DNA of 64,000 nt from Dermanyssus gallinae (GCA_003439945.1 QVRM01005974.1:1-64000), one strand, 5' to 3'; positions 33,587 to 45,498 are shown, numbered from the stretch's first letter. Made by a program: numbers and translations. The notes: generated from the letters alone by a model not told the origin.

Positions 33587-34553
33587 CTACACTGATCCTT
33601 CATAGTGTGTACGAGATTGTAGTGACGTTGTGTCTATTTCGGTGCACACAAGTATATGGTATCTATCAATATCACAAATTCCACAAAATCTATACACACA
33701 ACCATCGACCTCAAAACACTGTCCACTCAAACACATGTGGTGATGGCATCCGTGCCATGTCACTCGACAAATTAGTGCTCGGTTCTTCTGGGCTCCGCTC
33801 TTCCATTTGTCCGAGCAAAACGCTGGTCCGTCTGTATAGTTATTGGTTGCAAACTTCACGTTGCGTATCTCCCGAAACTCCCTATATACTGTGAGTACGG
33901 CTTCACTAAGAGGTAGTCCGTCTAGGGCAAAGTCTTCTGTAAGGGTTCGTTCGCGACAACGTTCAAGAGCGAATGTAGCAGAGGCATTTTTGGGTAGACC
34001 TAGCACGCGCTTGAGTGCCTTTAAACGGTTTAGCCTTTTCAGATCGCTTACAGTTAGAAAAGGTGCTATTGCAGGCAGGCCATATCGTATAATAGGGACA
34101 ATTTTTAGCCTGAATATGTTTAGCGCTGTCTTCAAGTCAATATCTCGAAGTTCACCGAGAAGCATGACAGTAGCTGTCGCCTTGGCTAGTATTTTTTTCG
34201 ACATGTCTGCTAAAACAGAGTCTTGGTGTCAGTGTAACGCCGAGATAAGAAAAGTGGTTGACAATCTCCAATGCAATGCCATTAATTTTGATGCGGCGGT
34301 CGGCTGCGGCGTATGCCCCTCCTCGGCTAAAGCGAAGGACTTTTGTTTTATCTATGTTGATTGTTAGCCTGTTCTCTTTGCACCAATTAACTGTTATGTT
34401 TAGGAAATACTGCAAATGTTCACGCGACTTTGCAAAGATGACTAGGTCATCTCCGTAGAAGGCGTGCGCAGCTTTTGCATCGCGTAGAAGATCCGATAGG
34501 GTTGCTATGTACATTATAAACAGGAATGGGCTAGCAGGATCTCCTTGGGCCAA
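33587..34553 (-). pseudogene. LINE A3 RT palm, thumb and C-terminal Cys/His tail
   Basis: The first frame (34,553-34,152) starts at AQGDPASPFLF and has the catalytic site as FYGDDLVIF, Gly replacing the usual Ala, then KVLRFSRGG. The second frame (34,204-33,587) has the thumb (YGLPAIAPFL) and ends with HGCHHHMCLSGQCFEV, then FCGICDIDRYHILVC. The C-x2-C-x5-YH-x3-C-type tail is shared with copy A1. Confidence 0.82.
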
Positions 34554-34602
34554 TCCTACTGTTTGCGTTATGGTGTCGTTGACATAATGATTTCCGTTCT
34601 TA

Positions 34603-34749
34603 ACTATGATGGAGTTAGCAGCAGCCTGGCTGCGTGGTCCGTACAGGTAGCTTACTGAGCGTATCTGTATATATAGAAGAATAATTTATTAAGAATGCAA
34701 ATGGAGCTACAATTGTCTCCCGCAAACGTGCGGGACTATGATGGAGTTA
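34603..34749. mobile_element. 117-bp insertion with 15-bp target duplication inside LINE A3 RT
   Basis: ACTATGATGGAGTTA occurs at 34,603-34,617 and 34,735-34,749 and brackets 117 bp (34,618-34,734). On the minus strand the insert starts with a perfect small hairpin, CCCGCA-CGTT-TGCGGG. It then has GGAGACAATTGTAGC and AATAAAT, resembling the 3' UTR of the restriction-endonuclease LINE at 61.3 kb (GGAGACAATTGTTGC, AATAAAA). It is therefore probably an extremely 5'-truncated LINE tail or a dependent short element. Confidence 0.8.
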
Positions 34750-35783
34750 TAGTGAAGCATGTCTCGGATAAGGTTGTACATTGCCCCGCATATTAAAAAA
34801 TGGCTACAAATGATTTCTAAAAGACGGTCCCTTGGAACAGAGTCAAATGCGGTCTTAAAATCTATAAATGCGGTATACGTCATTTCTTTACTTTGGCGAC
34901 GTTGTTGCACATATTTCAGCAGAAGGTTAATAGCATCTTCGGTTGATCTCCCGGGAGGGAATCCGTGTTGTGGAAGCTTTTCTTTGGCGCTGTTATATAA
35001 CCTTGACACTACAAGTGATGTAAGTATTTTGTACAGAGTGCTTGTCAGTGCGATCCCTCGGTAATTTGTCGGGTCAGTAGCGTCTCCCTTCCGCTTATAT
35101 ATTGGGTTCAAGAAACCCTTCCTCCACTCGTCAGGTATCTTACCTTGACTAAGGCACTTATTAGAAAGACTTGTTAAAACTGGACATATGGTACTAAGAT
35201 TTGATTTAAAATGTTTATAAAATATCTGGTCCGGTCCTGCAGATTTATTGTTTTTCTTTGCCTTGATTGCTTGCGTAACTTGCGCTTCAGTAGAGGGTAT
35301 AAACTCTCCTGGGTAGTCCATGTCGGGCAGTGTCACCTCCCTCTTTAATAGGTTTGTAAAATGTGTTCGCCACTCCTTATCGTTAATGAGCGGATTAGCT
35401 TCTTTGGGTCTCTTGGGTAGGAGCAGCCAAGGTTTCTTTACACTTTTTTGTATCAATTGCAGGCGTTGATTTTCGTCGTAATGGCGCTTCTTGGTCTGCT
35501 TCAATGTCCGAAACATCCGCTTCATCTCTGCGAGTTGGCTAAGTCCATACGGGCTCTTGTCGTCATGGCTGCATATCCTGCGCTTAATTTCGTGACATTC
35601 TGCATCAAACCAGGCTTTGTGCGTGTTTGGTTTCGCCAATCGTCTAGCAGTAGCTGATACATGGATTGCCCATCGTATCGACTTTTCGGTGGTGTTGATG
35701 TCGTCATCGGGTCGCATGAGTTGTATGGCCTGTCGGAGCATGTGCGCGTTTATTGTGCGGCTTAACTGTGGCATTGGTGCCAC
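34707..35783 (-). pseudogene. LINE A3 linker and RT fingers/palm, 358 codons open
   Basis: The frame holds SAGPDQIFYKHFK, then PTNYRGIALTSTLYKILTSL, LPQHGFPPGRSTEDAINLL and motif A as FIDFKTAFDSVPRDR. It ends where the 117-bp insertion begins. Removing that insertion and one target duplication joins NSIIV directly to KNGNHY and GLAQGDP of the downstream frame, by comparison with copy A2. Confidence 0.85.
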
Positions 35784-36480
35784 CGCTGATGGGCCTTGGT
35801 GCGCGTTAGCTCAAATCTTACTTGACAGTGCTTGCGGTGAGCTGTAGGTATTGACCTAATTCTACAAACAAGTGTCCCTGGCTGGCACGCTGACGATAAC
35901 ACAATGTCTACTGCACTTGAGCCGTTCCAGCTTAGGTATGTAGCGACATTATGGTCGTTCTCTATTTGAAGTCCTAAGTCTTCTATGCCTGCCGTGAATG
36001 CTTCGTGACGTTTATTTTGCTTTGACAAATCACAGTTTGTGTCGCCTGCAACAATGATATGTTTATTTGTGTTTACACATAGCATGACGCATTCTCCTAA
36101 TTGATGTAATACATCTGTGACTTGCTTTTCTGGCGGGCTATATATACATATCAGGTAATAGTCATTGTACTCTTAATAATGTTCTCTCTTCTCACCGAGA
36201 CGACACTAACCTTCTTAAAAGCAAACAGACTGTTTTCGCCAGTAAAACCTACATAAAATACGTTTATGTATGCGTCCAGATCGTTGCATTTAGCCATCAT
36301 CGGCATGTCATGAAAAGTCTAAAACCGCGGCGTTTGCTTCATAAATGTTAATTAAACAGAAGTGAGGGATGCCAGTTCTTGACTTCAGTTTAGCGTGGGG
36401 GTCTACGACCAGCGGTTCCGAAACAGATAACTCCCCTTGATTTCCACTAGCTGGCGTCGTTTCCGATACAGTCAACTTCT
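35762..36480 (-). pseudogene. LINE A3 endonuclease
   Basis: Frames read LICIYSPPEKQ, IIVAGDTNCDLS (the GDFN-type catalytic segment), WNGSSAVDIVLSS and a final HRKHCQVRF in place of the SDH motif. The N-terminal part to about 36,480 is in another frame. It is a broken APE-type nuclease of the same element. Confidence 0.75.
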
Positions 36481-36497
36481 TACGAGCCTTAACTTTA

Positions 36498-36667
36498 TTC
36501 GGGCAAACTCTTAGTCAGCATTTAACGTCTACGGAATTGCTTTCGCATTGCTTTGTAAAATGGACGCCATAAATACAAATGCGCAACGGCGGGGATCAAA
36601 ACCCATGCATATATGTGTCTCTTGCAGTCGCAAGGCGCACGGGAATGCACCTCGCCACGGGGCTCGA
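36498..36667 (-). mobile_element. SINE-A, diverged copy
   Basis: Same architecture as the other SINE-A copies, with several changes in the tRNA-like head: the B-box region on plus reads ggggatcaaaaccc. It lies immediately 5' of LINE A3. No clear target duplication is seen. Confidence 0.72.
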
Positions 36668-36845
36668 AAACGTAAAAAGAAGGGTCGGACAATCGTACAC
36701 AATGCACCAGGCCTTAGCATCGGGCCTGACTGGGGCAAACACGGCAGAAGATTCGTTCTCTACTCAACACGGCACAAAGCAAGACACGAGTAACACAGAA
36801 TCATCAAATTCAGACGGAGTTCATCGCATCTGATGCACTGTCGGA

Positions 36846-36872
<27 letters not shown>
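36846..36872. repeat. (TA)n microsatellite
   Basis: A pure TA run just upstream of the family D 3' end at 36.9 kb. Confidence 0.95.
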
Positions 36873-36878
<6 letters not shown>

Positions 36879-37250
36879 TTGAGAAAATATTGAACTAAGG
36901 GCATTGTGTCTAGACTGCGGTGGAACCCTCGCCGGGTTTCTGCCGCAGTCAAGTGCCCTCAGTATATTTAAAGCCTAGTCAACACACACTTGCATGTCGC
37001 CTCTCCGAAACCTGAACCTGCATTCTCAGAAACATACATGCCTTAATAAACATTAGATGAAGCACTTCTTCACGGGAAAAATAAAACAATGGATTTCAAT
37101 TTTGCAGTCTGAATCAGGTTTGTGATCTAGGCATACTTGAATTGGGACTGTTGTGCATTGTGTAGAAGGTTACTCTCTCAGATTGGACACTTATTTTTAA
37201 CCACCGGTTTTTACATATAATTATTAATTGTATTTTGAAGGTGCTGTACG

Positions 37251-37269
37251 ATATATATATATATATATA

Positions 37270-37340
<71 letters not shown>
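37251..37340. repeat. (TA)n array left of foldback copy C
   Basis: About 90 bp of TA interrupted once by cga near 37,270. It abuts the first base of the foldback element. Confidence 0.97.
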
Positions 37341-38369
<1,029 letters not shown>

Positions 38370-38776
38370 CACATACGATACTACTTCGTTTACGTGTCGA
38401 TTGCCTCATTTATTGTGTGGCGTTCTAGCAAGCGCACCAAATGCTGTATAGAATCCCCTGTGATGAAGAATACTCATTGTAATTATCTTTTGTGTAAAGT
38501 GCTTATACAAAGCATTCCTCGCATTTTGTCGAGTGTGACGTTTTGTTTCGTAGTTTGAATTACCTCGTTCGATCATTTGTATTTACTGAGAACTAAAGCG
38601 CAATAACATGCAGTTCCGCTAACGAAACGACGTTTAAAATAAAAGATATGCAGCTGTCCATGCGCCCGCAGATTAGCACCCGCGCTGGCTAAATTTGCTA
38701 GAGATGTAACCAAAGTTGCCAGGCGACATTGCTTCTATCATTGCTAGCCAGAGATAGTGGCAATTGACTTTTATGT

Positions 38777-39054
38777 TGCTGCTGCTGCTGCTGCCGCTGC
38801 ATTATAACGACTGCTCTGCTCATGTTCTTTCTTTCACTTTATCTCTACTCTATGGCTAGCTGTAGTTGACTACTAGTTTGTATGCAGCGGTACTGTGACT
38901 CTTTTTCTATCGCTGTTCCAGAGGGCGAATGTGGATGAGGGATGTAGACGGGATAGACAGGGGCTGGAACTAGTGTCGTGGTCGTTCTTGCTCTTGCAAC
39001 CGCCTCTGCAGGTCTTTTCTTGCTCTTGCAACCGCCTCTGCAGGTCTCTTCTTG
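38777..39054. repeat. GCT run and a 32-bp tandem repeat
   Basis: A gctgctgctgctgctgccgctgc run at about 38,777-38,800. From 38,985 a 32-bp unit containing tgcaaccgcctctgcaggtc occurs about 2.2 times to 39,054. No gene is recognised. Confidence 0.85.
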
Positions 39055-40229
39055 CGTTGTCACGACTTCGCCATCGCTGCGCTTGCGGCCAACGTGCCAT
39101 AGAATCAGCAGGAGGTTTTGTACGTTGCCAGCAAACGACGAGAGAGCAGCGGCAAAAATAGCGGTCAGGACAACGCAACAGCAGAACGATGAGAGGACAG
39201 TGACTACAGCTGCCAGGTGTTGGACAACGACAAAGACAAGAACACGCCGTCTGTCATCCGTGGTCTAGTTGAGACTACTAATGGGAAAACGACTGCAAGC
39301 GTTGCTGTGCCGGCAGCCGACCGAGTACAGATCTAGCTGACCCACGTGACTGCCCTCCGTCCACCGTACCCGAGTTCCCTTTTATCTCAAGCATTGCTAG
39401 AAGGGACGTGGTATAGAAAAAAAGAGAATAATTTTTAAGTGCGAGAGAAAGAGAGAAATATAAAAATTAGACACACTCACAGACAGAACACCGACATCAG
39501 CGGTCGCCCACTGTCAGCGGTGACGCTTGTGGGCAGCTTTTACGATCATATCTGTTGCAACGCACAATGAAGCCTGTGAAGGTACTTCATATTCTGTAAA
39601 TGCAGATATTCCTCTGGGCTGAAGTTTGGAGCATTGCATTTGACCACTTCAATCACCCTCTCCATCCCTCCATTTTACGCCCATAGTCTAGACATCGTGA
39701 TTGCGTCACAACAGACAGATAGAGCTAAAGAAGTAACTAATGGCGCTCTGAGAAACATCTCGACCTGGCTGGCTTTCCCCACACGGGATACGTCTGGCCC
39801 TGGGAATAAGGGGTAATATCTAATACCAGGCCATACAGTCAAGGGGTAACTGTGGAACGTTGTTGAAACCTACCGTTCGAATACGTTGCCGAAACTGCCG
39901 TTTGAGACAAGCAATTAAATAAGTAAGGTGGTGAAAGGAGATAATTGCAGCACGAGGCTAAATCTTTTAAACGATAAAATCAATACAGATCGCTGCAAGC
40001 CAATGCAAGAAATGTTATAGTCAATTGGCTACCGTTCGAAATAGGCCGAAATGAAAATGGTAATGGATGCCAACGGATGCCGATAAACGGATGCTGTACC
40101 GGCTCGCAGTACGGCTGCTTTTTGAGACCACCGTCAAAAATGAAGAGGAGAAGCTAGAAATCTCCACGGTAAGGAAGAAAGGCCGCATCAAAGCCGAGCA
40201 CAATGTCACTTCAGCTCAACCGACCTAAT
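39055..40229. other. Unassigned intergenic DNA
   Basis: Moderately GC-richer at first, then mixed. No coding motif or repeat is recognised. Confidence 0.45.
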
Positions 40230-40660
40230 CCGCTTATGCGAGGATTTAGTTTAGTTTGAGAAAGCCATAAAAGAGTTGAAGGCGACAACCGATGTCAAGG
40301 GAAACACCCAGAACAGCTCGACACGGCGCTTCGACTAGTCCCACCGCAACTACCGGTCCCCCTTTACAACGCCGACCACTCAAATGAAGGCGTGCCAGTG
40401 GCATTGTGAGGGCATACGGACAGTGTCTACGATCATTTAAAATGACAACCTCGGAGGTTGCGGGATTTTATTCTAAACAGAGAAGTGTACTACTGAGCGT
40501 TTCGGTGTCAATGGATGCTACTTGCACCACTGCCTAGTCGTGAGGTCCTTGTATGGTCGGCCAATAAGAAGAGTTTCTTTGTTGGTCGGCCCTTGTCTCA
40601 AACAGGTAAGGATCCTACTGGCCGACGGCAACACTATTGTCCTCGGTACCTCCCAGTGAT
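40230..40660 (+). pseudogene. Possible LINE endonuclease N-terminus relic
   Basis: One frame reads KAIKELKATTDVKG and then ACQWHCEGIRTV near 40,400-40,440. The latter resembles the WQWNCRG start of many LINE endonucleases. Decayed downstream frames (KCTTERFGVNGCYLHHC) could continue it. Without a GDFN or SDH motif this stays tentative. Confidence 0.25.
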
Positions 40661-41364
40661 CTTTGATTGGGATGTATAGGAGTGGCAGCCGTGAGTCTGC
40701 TGAGTAGATTTTCTAAAAAATATAGGCCGCTCCGTTGCAATTTTTTGACTGGTGTACCAACAATTTTTGGTCGAAGACGTGAACCGCAGGCTTTATACTG
40801 CTGCCTCTGCCGAACGATTGCCGTTCGCCAAACCATGTACACTGAAATGGGCGGGAGTGAATGCACTAGTACACCTCCGAGACACCAGGGGCCCGGTAAA
40901 CGCATCGACACAAATAAGTTATTTTTGTACAAATTACATGGATATTTGCGCATGGAACCCCGACCACCTGCTGAAAATGTTACTAAGTTTGCTTTCTGAC
41001 ATGTTGACACGAGAATCCTCTTTATGTAGGTGTACACTGAGAGGAACTCGGTTACCGGAGTGGTTTGATCCATTGCCCTCATCCTGTCCCGAGGAACCCG
41101 GAGAAAAGAGACTGATTTACTGTAGACTGGTAGATAGATGAAAGGTTATAGACTCTAAGAAAGTCTCGTTTGCTATGCTTCGACCCGGCCGTCATTGTGT
41201 ACGCTTTTGTAAATGTTCTATAATAAAGGGACATAGAGAGAGCCTGCCGTCTCTGTGGAAAGCGCAACTACTACCTCTCGACACTTCTGGTCAGAACCGA
41301 GTTCCGGACTACTCATCCGCGACGGCAGCAACTCCTCGTGTAAAGAATTTCCAAGTTCTGAGAA
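40661..41364 (+). other. Unassigned DNA with overlapping ORFs
   Basis: A 129-codon plus frame (40,752-41,141) and a 155-codon minus frame (41,082-40,615) overlap. Neither has a motif I recognise, and one may shadow the other. Confidence 0.2.
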
Positions 41365-41560
41365 CTCGAATGTCACCACGTGCGATAATCTGACTGAAGC
41401 ATGCGCATAAATTCGAAACACAGCCACGAGCAGCCGTTTGAACCGCCACTACGTGCAAAAATGCAAACCGTCGTCACGTGCAAAAATTCAAAACTTCACC
41501 ACCTGGAGCAACTTGAACGTCGCCCAGTGCGACAAATCGAAAGCGGACACCCAAGAAAAC
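41365..41560. repeat. Degenerate about 24-bp minisatellite
   Basis: Successive units resemble cgtcaccacgtgcaaaaattc, spaced about 24-25 bp, with clearest matches at cactacgtgcaaaaatgcaaa and gtcacgtgcaaaaattcaaa. Roughly seven or eight decayed units are visible. Confidence 0.6.
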
Positions 41561-43255
41561 GTAAACGTTGCGAAACGATTTCTAAGCAACTGAATAGCAA
41601 GTGCGTGTGATAGTCGCACATTAACTACATACGGGACACATTGCATTTACGCGAACTCGCATCGAATTTGTCCCCAATAAGTGATTTATAGTTCCTACTG
41701 ATGATAGTAGCTGAAGTAAAAACTAGTTAGCAAACGCCAGATTACACACACATTAATATCTCAATCATTAGAAACTATGGGTCCAAATGTACGTACTATT
41801 TGCCGTAAAACCCTCGAGGCTGGTTTTACCCTCGACAGTCTGTCGAGGCAAACACTGACCCACTTCCAAAGGTCTCTTATTACCAAAGGTCTCTCTTACC
41901 ACCAGAGAAATCTATTATTGTATAGGATACAAGGCCGAAGAGCAATGAGCACGTCTCAGGCAAAGAGGACGGTCTGCGCGCACCTATACTGCCACCATGA
42001 CAAGTATCATAGAAGACAGGGTGACTCCGGCTTTCTTTCATTCCAATTGGGCGACAAAGACGATTCCGTCATCGCGTGACTCTCGTCTTAGTTCCCAATT
42101 CCAATATGCATTGCCACACCTTAGGACAGGAAAGACTATTTTCCTACAGAACTAAGAAATCTGGACAACCGAAGCAGCGGCAGTATCCATCCTGACCACT
42201 ACTGAGATTTTTCTTTTAGGGAAAGCTTAGAACAAGCCCTCGTGCAATACGCAGATATGCCCCTGGAAATCAGCGTCAACGGCCGGAAAACGAAAGGGAC
42301 TCAAAAGCCTGACTCTGCCTTCGCAGTGGTCGTGAAATCAGCGAATGTCCTAAGCCTATGCTCTACGAGCTCGCAGGAAAAACATTAACTCTGCGGCGGC
42401 TGGAATAGACGTCAAAAGAGATTTCAGAATGGCTACAAGCGCTTTATTGTGCAAGGCACTATTTCCAATGCCACTCGCAATTGTCTCTACTAAATATCGG
42501 AGAAGGCATCTTTGGCCGCAATAGCCCATGCGGCTTCGCAGACCAAGGCTGTCGGATTCAGAGGCTTAGGTGAGTCTATTAAGCCGGAGCTCTTCGTCCA
42601 GGTACCGCAGAGCGGTCAACCCAACCTGCTTAAAATGCGGAGAGCAAAAGCAGGGCTACATGGTCAACATGAAACGCTATGTATGTAACCAAGACGTAAC
42701 ATTGCGCTACTACGACGCAGTGCCCAGCATACTGACTACGGGTCACAAACCTTCGCGACGGCCGCCAACAGGTACTGCAAACAAACCTTCGCAGGGACCC
42801 TAGAGCCTACGGTCTGGCGTCCTGGATTCGAACTCAAATTGTAGAGTCTCACTACTCTCCGAGATCTCCATAGCACAACATTCTCGACCTGGACCCCATG
42901 CTAGCTGCAACTTCTCTTCAATTGAGATATTGCCCAAAAGATCATCCTCAATACCCTATATCGATAGCGGCAGACACCGATCAACCCTTGAATTGATGTT
43001 TACAACAGAGAAAATATATTATCGAAAAACCAACTGGAGAATCCACCGGTTGCCCCCATGCGACGAGTGCTCTAGCGCCGCAGCGTTATACTAAATACAT
43101 AAGGCATCGGCTAGAACTTTTCTATCTATGAGAGGAGTACGGAGAAGCACGAAGAGACCTGCAGAAGGCAACTGACAACAGCGAAGTAGGCCACTAAAAT
43201 TCATTGTGCGAGGAAGTCGAAGAAAATCATGGAACTAAGGGTTGTATCAGAAATA
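41561..43255. other. Unassigned DNA with short open frames
   Basis: Plus-strand frames at 41,777-42,079 and around 42,440-42,803 (LAAIAHAASQTKAVGF, then LLKCGEQKQGYMVNMK) look mildly protein-like but match nothing I know. They may be further transposon fossils. Confidence 0.25.
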
Positions 43256-43263
43256 AAATGTGA

Positions 43264-43342
43264 CGATCCGCTGAACTTAAACATATCATTAAGCGGAGGA
43301 AAAGAACTCAAATGCGATTTCCCTAGTAGCTGCGAGTGAACT
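43264..43342 (+). pseudogene. Fragment resembling the 5' end of 28S (LSU) rRNA
   Basis: About 80 nt, with landmarks ccgctgaacttaa, atatcattaagcggaggaaa and ccctagtagctgcgagtgaa, follow the universally conserved start of eukaryotic large-subunit rRNA in order and spacing, with roughly ten differences from what I recall. Neither 5.8S/ITS2 upstream nor the core beyond this point is recognisable. I therefore call it a dispersed rRNA-derived pseudo-fragment and not an rDNA unit. Confidence 0.75.
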
Positions 43343-43927
43343 GGATTAAAGCGTATCGCTAATGCCTATGTTTTGTATAATAAGAGATTGGAGGACTCTC
43401 GTGCTTGGCAGTGGCACGGTATTTATAGATAATTTACAGGACTATGCAAAACAAAGTTCGCAATGCACAGACGCCTATACAACTAAAAGTAGCCCGATTG
43501 ACTATAACTGCGTTTTTCCCTTAAAGATACCGGCCGTAGTCGGTGATATTTGAGGAAATTGTATACCTTGCTTTCAATCCCATGTCTTAATTAATGATAT
43601 TAGAATCGCGGCCAAATGCATCAGAAAGCCAATGGACCCCCCCACCCGCAAGCGGTGCGCATACTTTTACAGAACAACCCAAGGGTATTCAGACGTATGA
43701 TGGATAAGATGCTCATCAGCAGAGGTGATCCCAAACCTTGGAAAGGGCACGCTTGACCATTATACCGAACCCTGGTAAGCCGTAGAATCTTTGGTATACA
43801 GCCCCATACTGTGCTGTTCTGCCTATTCAATGCGGCTAAAGACATTGCCAAAAAAAACGCTAGTAAAAGAGCTAGCATTCAAGGAGGCGCTGCATAATCT
43901 AAAATTACATCTGAAAGGGCACCCAGT
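43343..43927. other. Unassigned DNA
   Basis: Beyond the 28S-like block I see no further rRNA core sequence. ORFs here have no recognised motif. Confidence 0.35.
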
Positions 43928-43989
43928 AGAATCCACGCCCATGGTACATACGTATTTGCGTTTTCGTATGTACCATGGGCGTGGATTCT
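43928..43989. repeat. Perfect 25-bp inverted repeat (hairpin)
   Basis: The arm starting agaatccacgcccatggtac at 43,928-43,952 is perfectly mirrored at 43,965-43,989 around a 12-nt loop. No terminal repeat or ORF suggests a known element. Confidence 0.95.
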
Positions 43990-44578
43990 TCTTGCGTGAT
44001 CTTGGATACGGCTCTCACAGGAACACCTTATGTGCGCTATGCAACAAAAAGCTGCCATAGCACAGACAGATCTGCGAAAAACCTTTCCGCGAGCTGGAAG
44101 AGCAACCGACCATCGGCGTTGTCTATTCGCGTTAGTAGTTCATAGCAGCATGCCATATGCCGCACTGTTATGAGAGCGCATGACTACCAAGGATAAAACA
44201 CGCCGTCTTATGAACACGCCGCAGCCAGCAATACCTACACCGCAATGACCGCTTCATGTCATGTGCGCAATTCAGAAAGGGCTGATAATGTGAGGCACTG
44301 TTAAGAACGCTGCGCTTCGTTCAACGTCAAGCGAGTTCTACTGTTATAGATCCTAAGACTAGAAAATCCCTCTGATATGATATACCGCAATTTATGGTAG
44401 GAGGATTCGTAGTATATCTTTCGGAAACACAAAATATCTGCCGCAGAAAATTAGATTTAACAGCAAGTTAAAGTTGCCAGGTAAAGTAATATCGAGATGA
44501 TAGTACTGCGGCCACCCTTGACGCTAAAGGCAAAGAGGACGACTAGACTTTAGTGAGCAGAAACATATAATAAATAAT

Positions 44579-44580
<2 letters not shown>
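43990..44580. other. Unassigned DNA
   Basis: No recognisable feature up to the TA array. Confidence 0.35.

Positions 44581-44637
<57 letters not shown>
44581..44637. repeat. (TA)n microsatellite
   Basis: A pure TA run of about 57 bp immediately upstream of a mariner relic. Confidence 0.97.
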
Positions 44638-44641
<4 letters not shown>

Positions 44642-44669
44642 AATAGAAATTTAACTAGCAGACAAGTCT

Positions 44670-45365
44670 TAAGCATATGGTTACGACATCGAAACTAAAG
44701 CCCAACCTTCCCAGAAGTGCTTCCAAAGAGAGAGTCGATCGAAGAAATTCACACAAACCAGATCCAACACAAAGGTCCTTTTAACTGTTTTTTTTACCAC
44801 AAGGGAATCACCTTTCACGATTTTTGCTACCTAGTTTTACGGTCAATAAGGAATATAACTGTGAAATTTTAAAAACATTGCCCGAGAACGTCCGACGGAA
44901 GAGGTCTGGACAAACAGTGTGTATATAATATTGTGATTACACTTGACAGATGCAGGTGATCCAACGATAGGTATTTTTTAATGAAATATGACTTTGACAT
45001 AAATTGTGACAGATTGCCTGTAAAAGAGCATGTCAATAAAACAACCTGATGATGATGATGAACATATCGTGGATTCTCCATCACGACAACGCCTCGCCAC
45101 ACGCATCGGTACTGAGTTCGAATGATTGACCGGAAATGTTTGTTTCAATATTTTCGCAACCTCTGCGCAAACCAGAACCTGCCTTCGAGCGATTTTTCCT
45201 GTCTCCATGGCTAAAAAAAGATTGAAAGGACAACGCTTCGAAGCTATAGAGGATTAAATAAAAATTTGCAGAAGCAGCTCAACTCGATCTTGAAAGAAGA
45301 AAAACATCTTTCGAAGAGTGAAAGAAAGAATTTGTCACAAGTGCATTGCAGCGATTGAGCTCTCA
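44670..45365 (+). pseudogene. mariner transposase relic
   Basis: Plus-strand frames give YGYDIETKAQPSQ, TRSNTKVLLTVFF, then WILHHDNASPHASVL and a C-terminal MAKKRLKGQRFEAIED. These parallel the mariner at 20.3 kb (GYDVETKAQSPQW, SNVKVLLTVFFD, WLLHHDNAPAH). Multiple frameshifts occur, the N-terminus is absent, and an insertion at about 44,918-45,060 interrupts it just before the second catalytic Asp. Confidence 0.8.
44918..45060 (+). mobile_element. Short insertion ending in AATAAA and (TGA)n
   Basis: About 140 bp unrelated to mariner splits the relic. It ends caataaaacaacc followed by four to five TGA/GAT units, the kind of tail found on some LINEs (RTE-like) and their SINE partners. No target duplication is obvious. 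Confidence 0.5.
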
Positions 45366-45461
45366 TCAGAGCTATTTTGAAGAGAACAAAAACACTTTAC
45401 AAAATTAATTAAATATCAGAAAAATAAGATAAATACGCATTAGAACTGTTCGATCTGCCGT

Positions 45462-45464
<3 letters not shown>

Positions 45465-45498
<34 letters not shown>
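45465..45498. repeat. (TA)n microsatellite
   Basis: A pure TA run. DNA from 45,500 to 45,860 shows only unrecognised short ORFs. Confidence 0.95.

Larger units (their letters stand above)
33556..36490 (-). mobile_element. LINE family A, copy A3, nearly complete ORF2 fossil
   Basis: The minus-strand order is endonuclease (about 36,480-35,762), linker and RT (35,783-34,707), a 117-bp insertion, the RT palm (34,553-34,152), and thumb plus Cys/His tail (34,204-33,587). Frames differ between parts, so it is inactive. ORF1 is not seen; a SINE-A begins just beyond the 5' end at 36,498. Confidence 0.85.

Noticed and set aside
36913..36950. Stem-loop gactgcgg ... ccgcagtc with inner aaccc/gggtt
   Set aside because: Short imperfect hairpin within LINE D coding homology; probably coincidental.
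40615..41141. Overlapping 129- and 155-codon ORFs on opposite strands
   Set aside because: Neither has a motif and at least one must be a shadow.
41777..42803. Idea that 40-44 kb is one large DNA transposon or virus-derived element
   Set aside because: I looked for polymerase B, integrase, ATPase or capsid motifs and found none; the region is better described as unassigned fossils.
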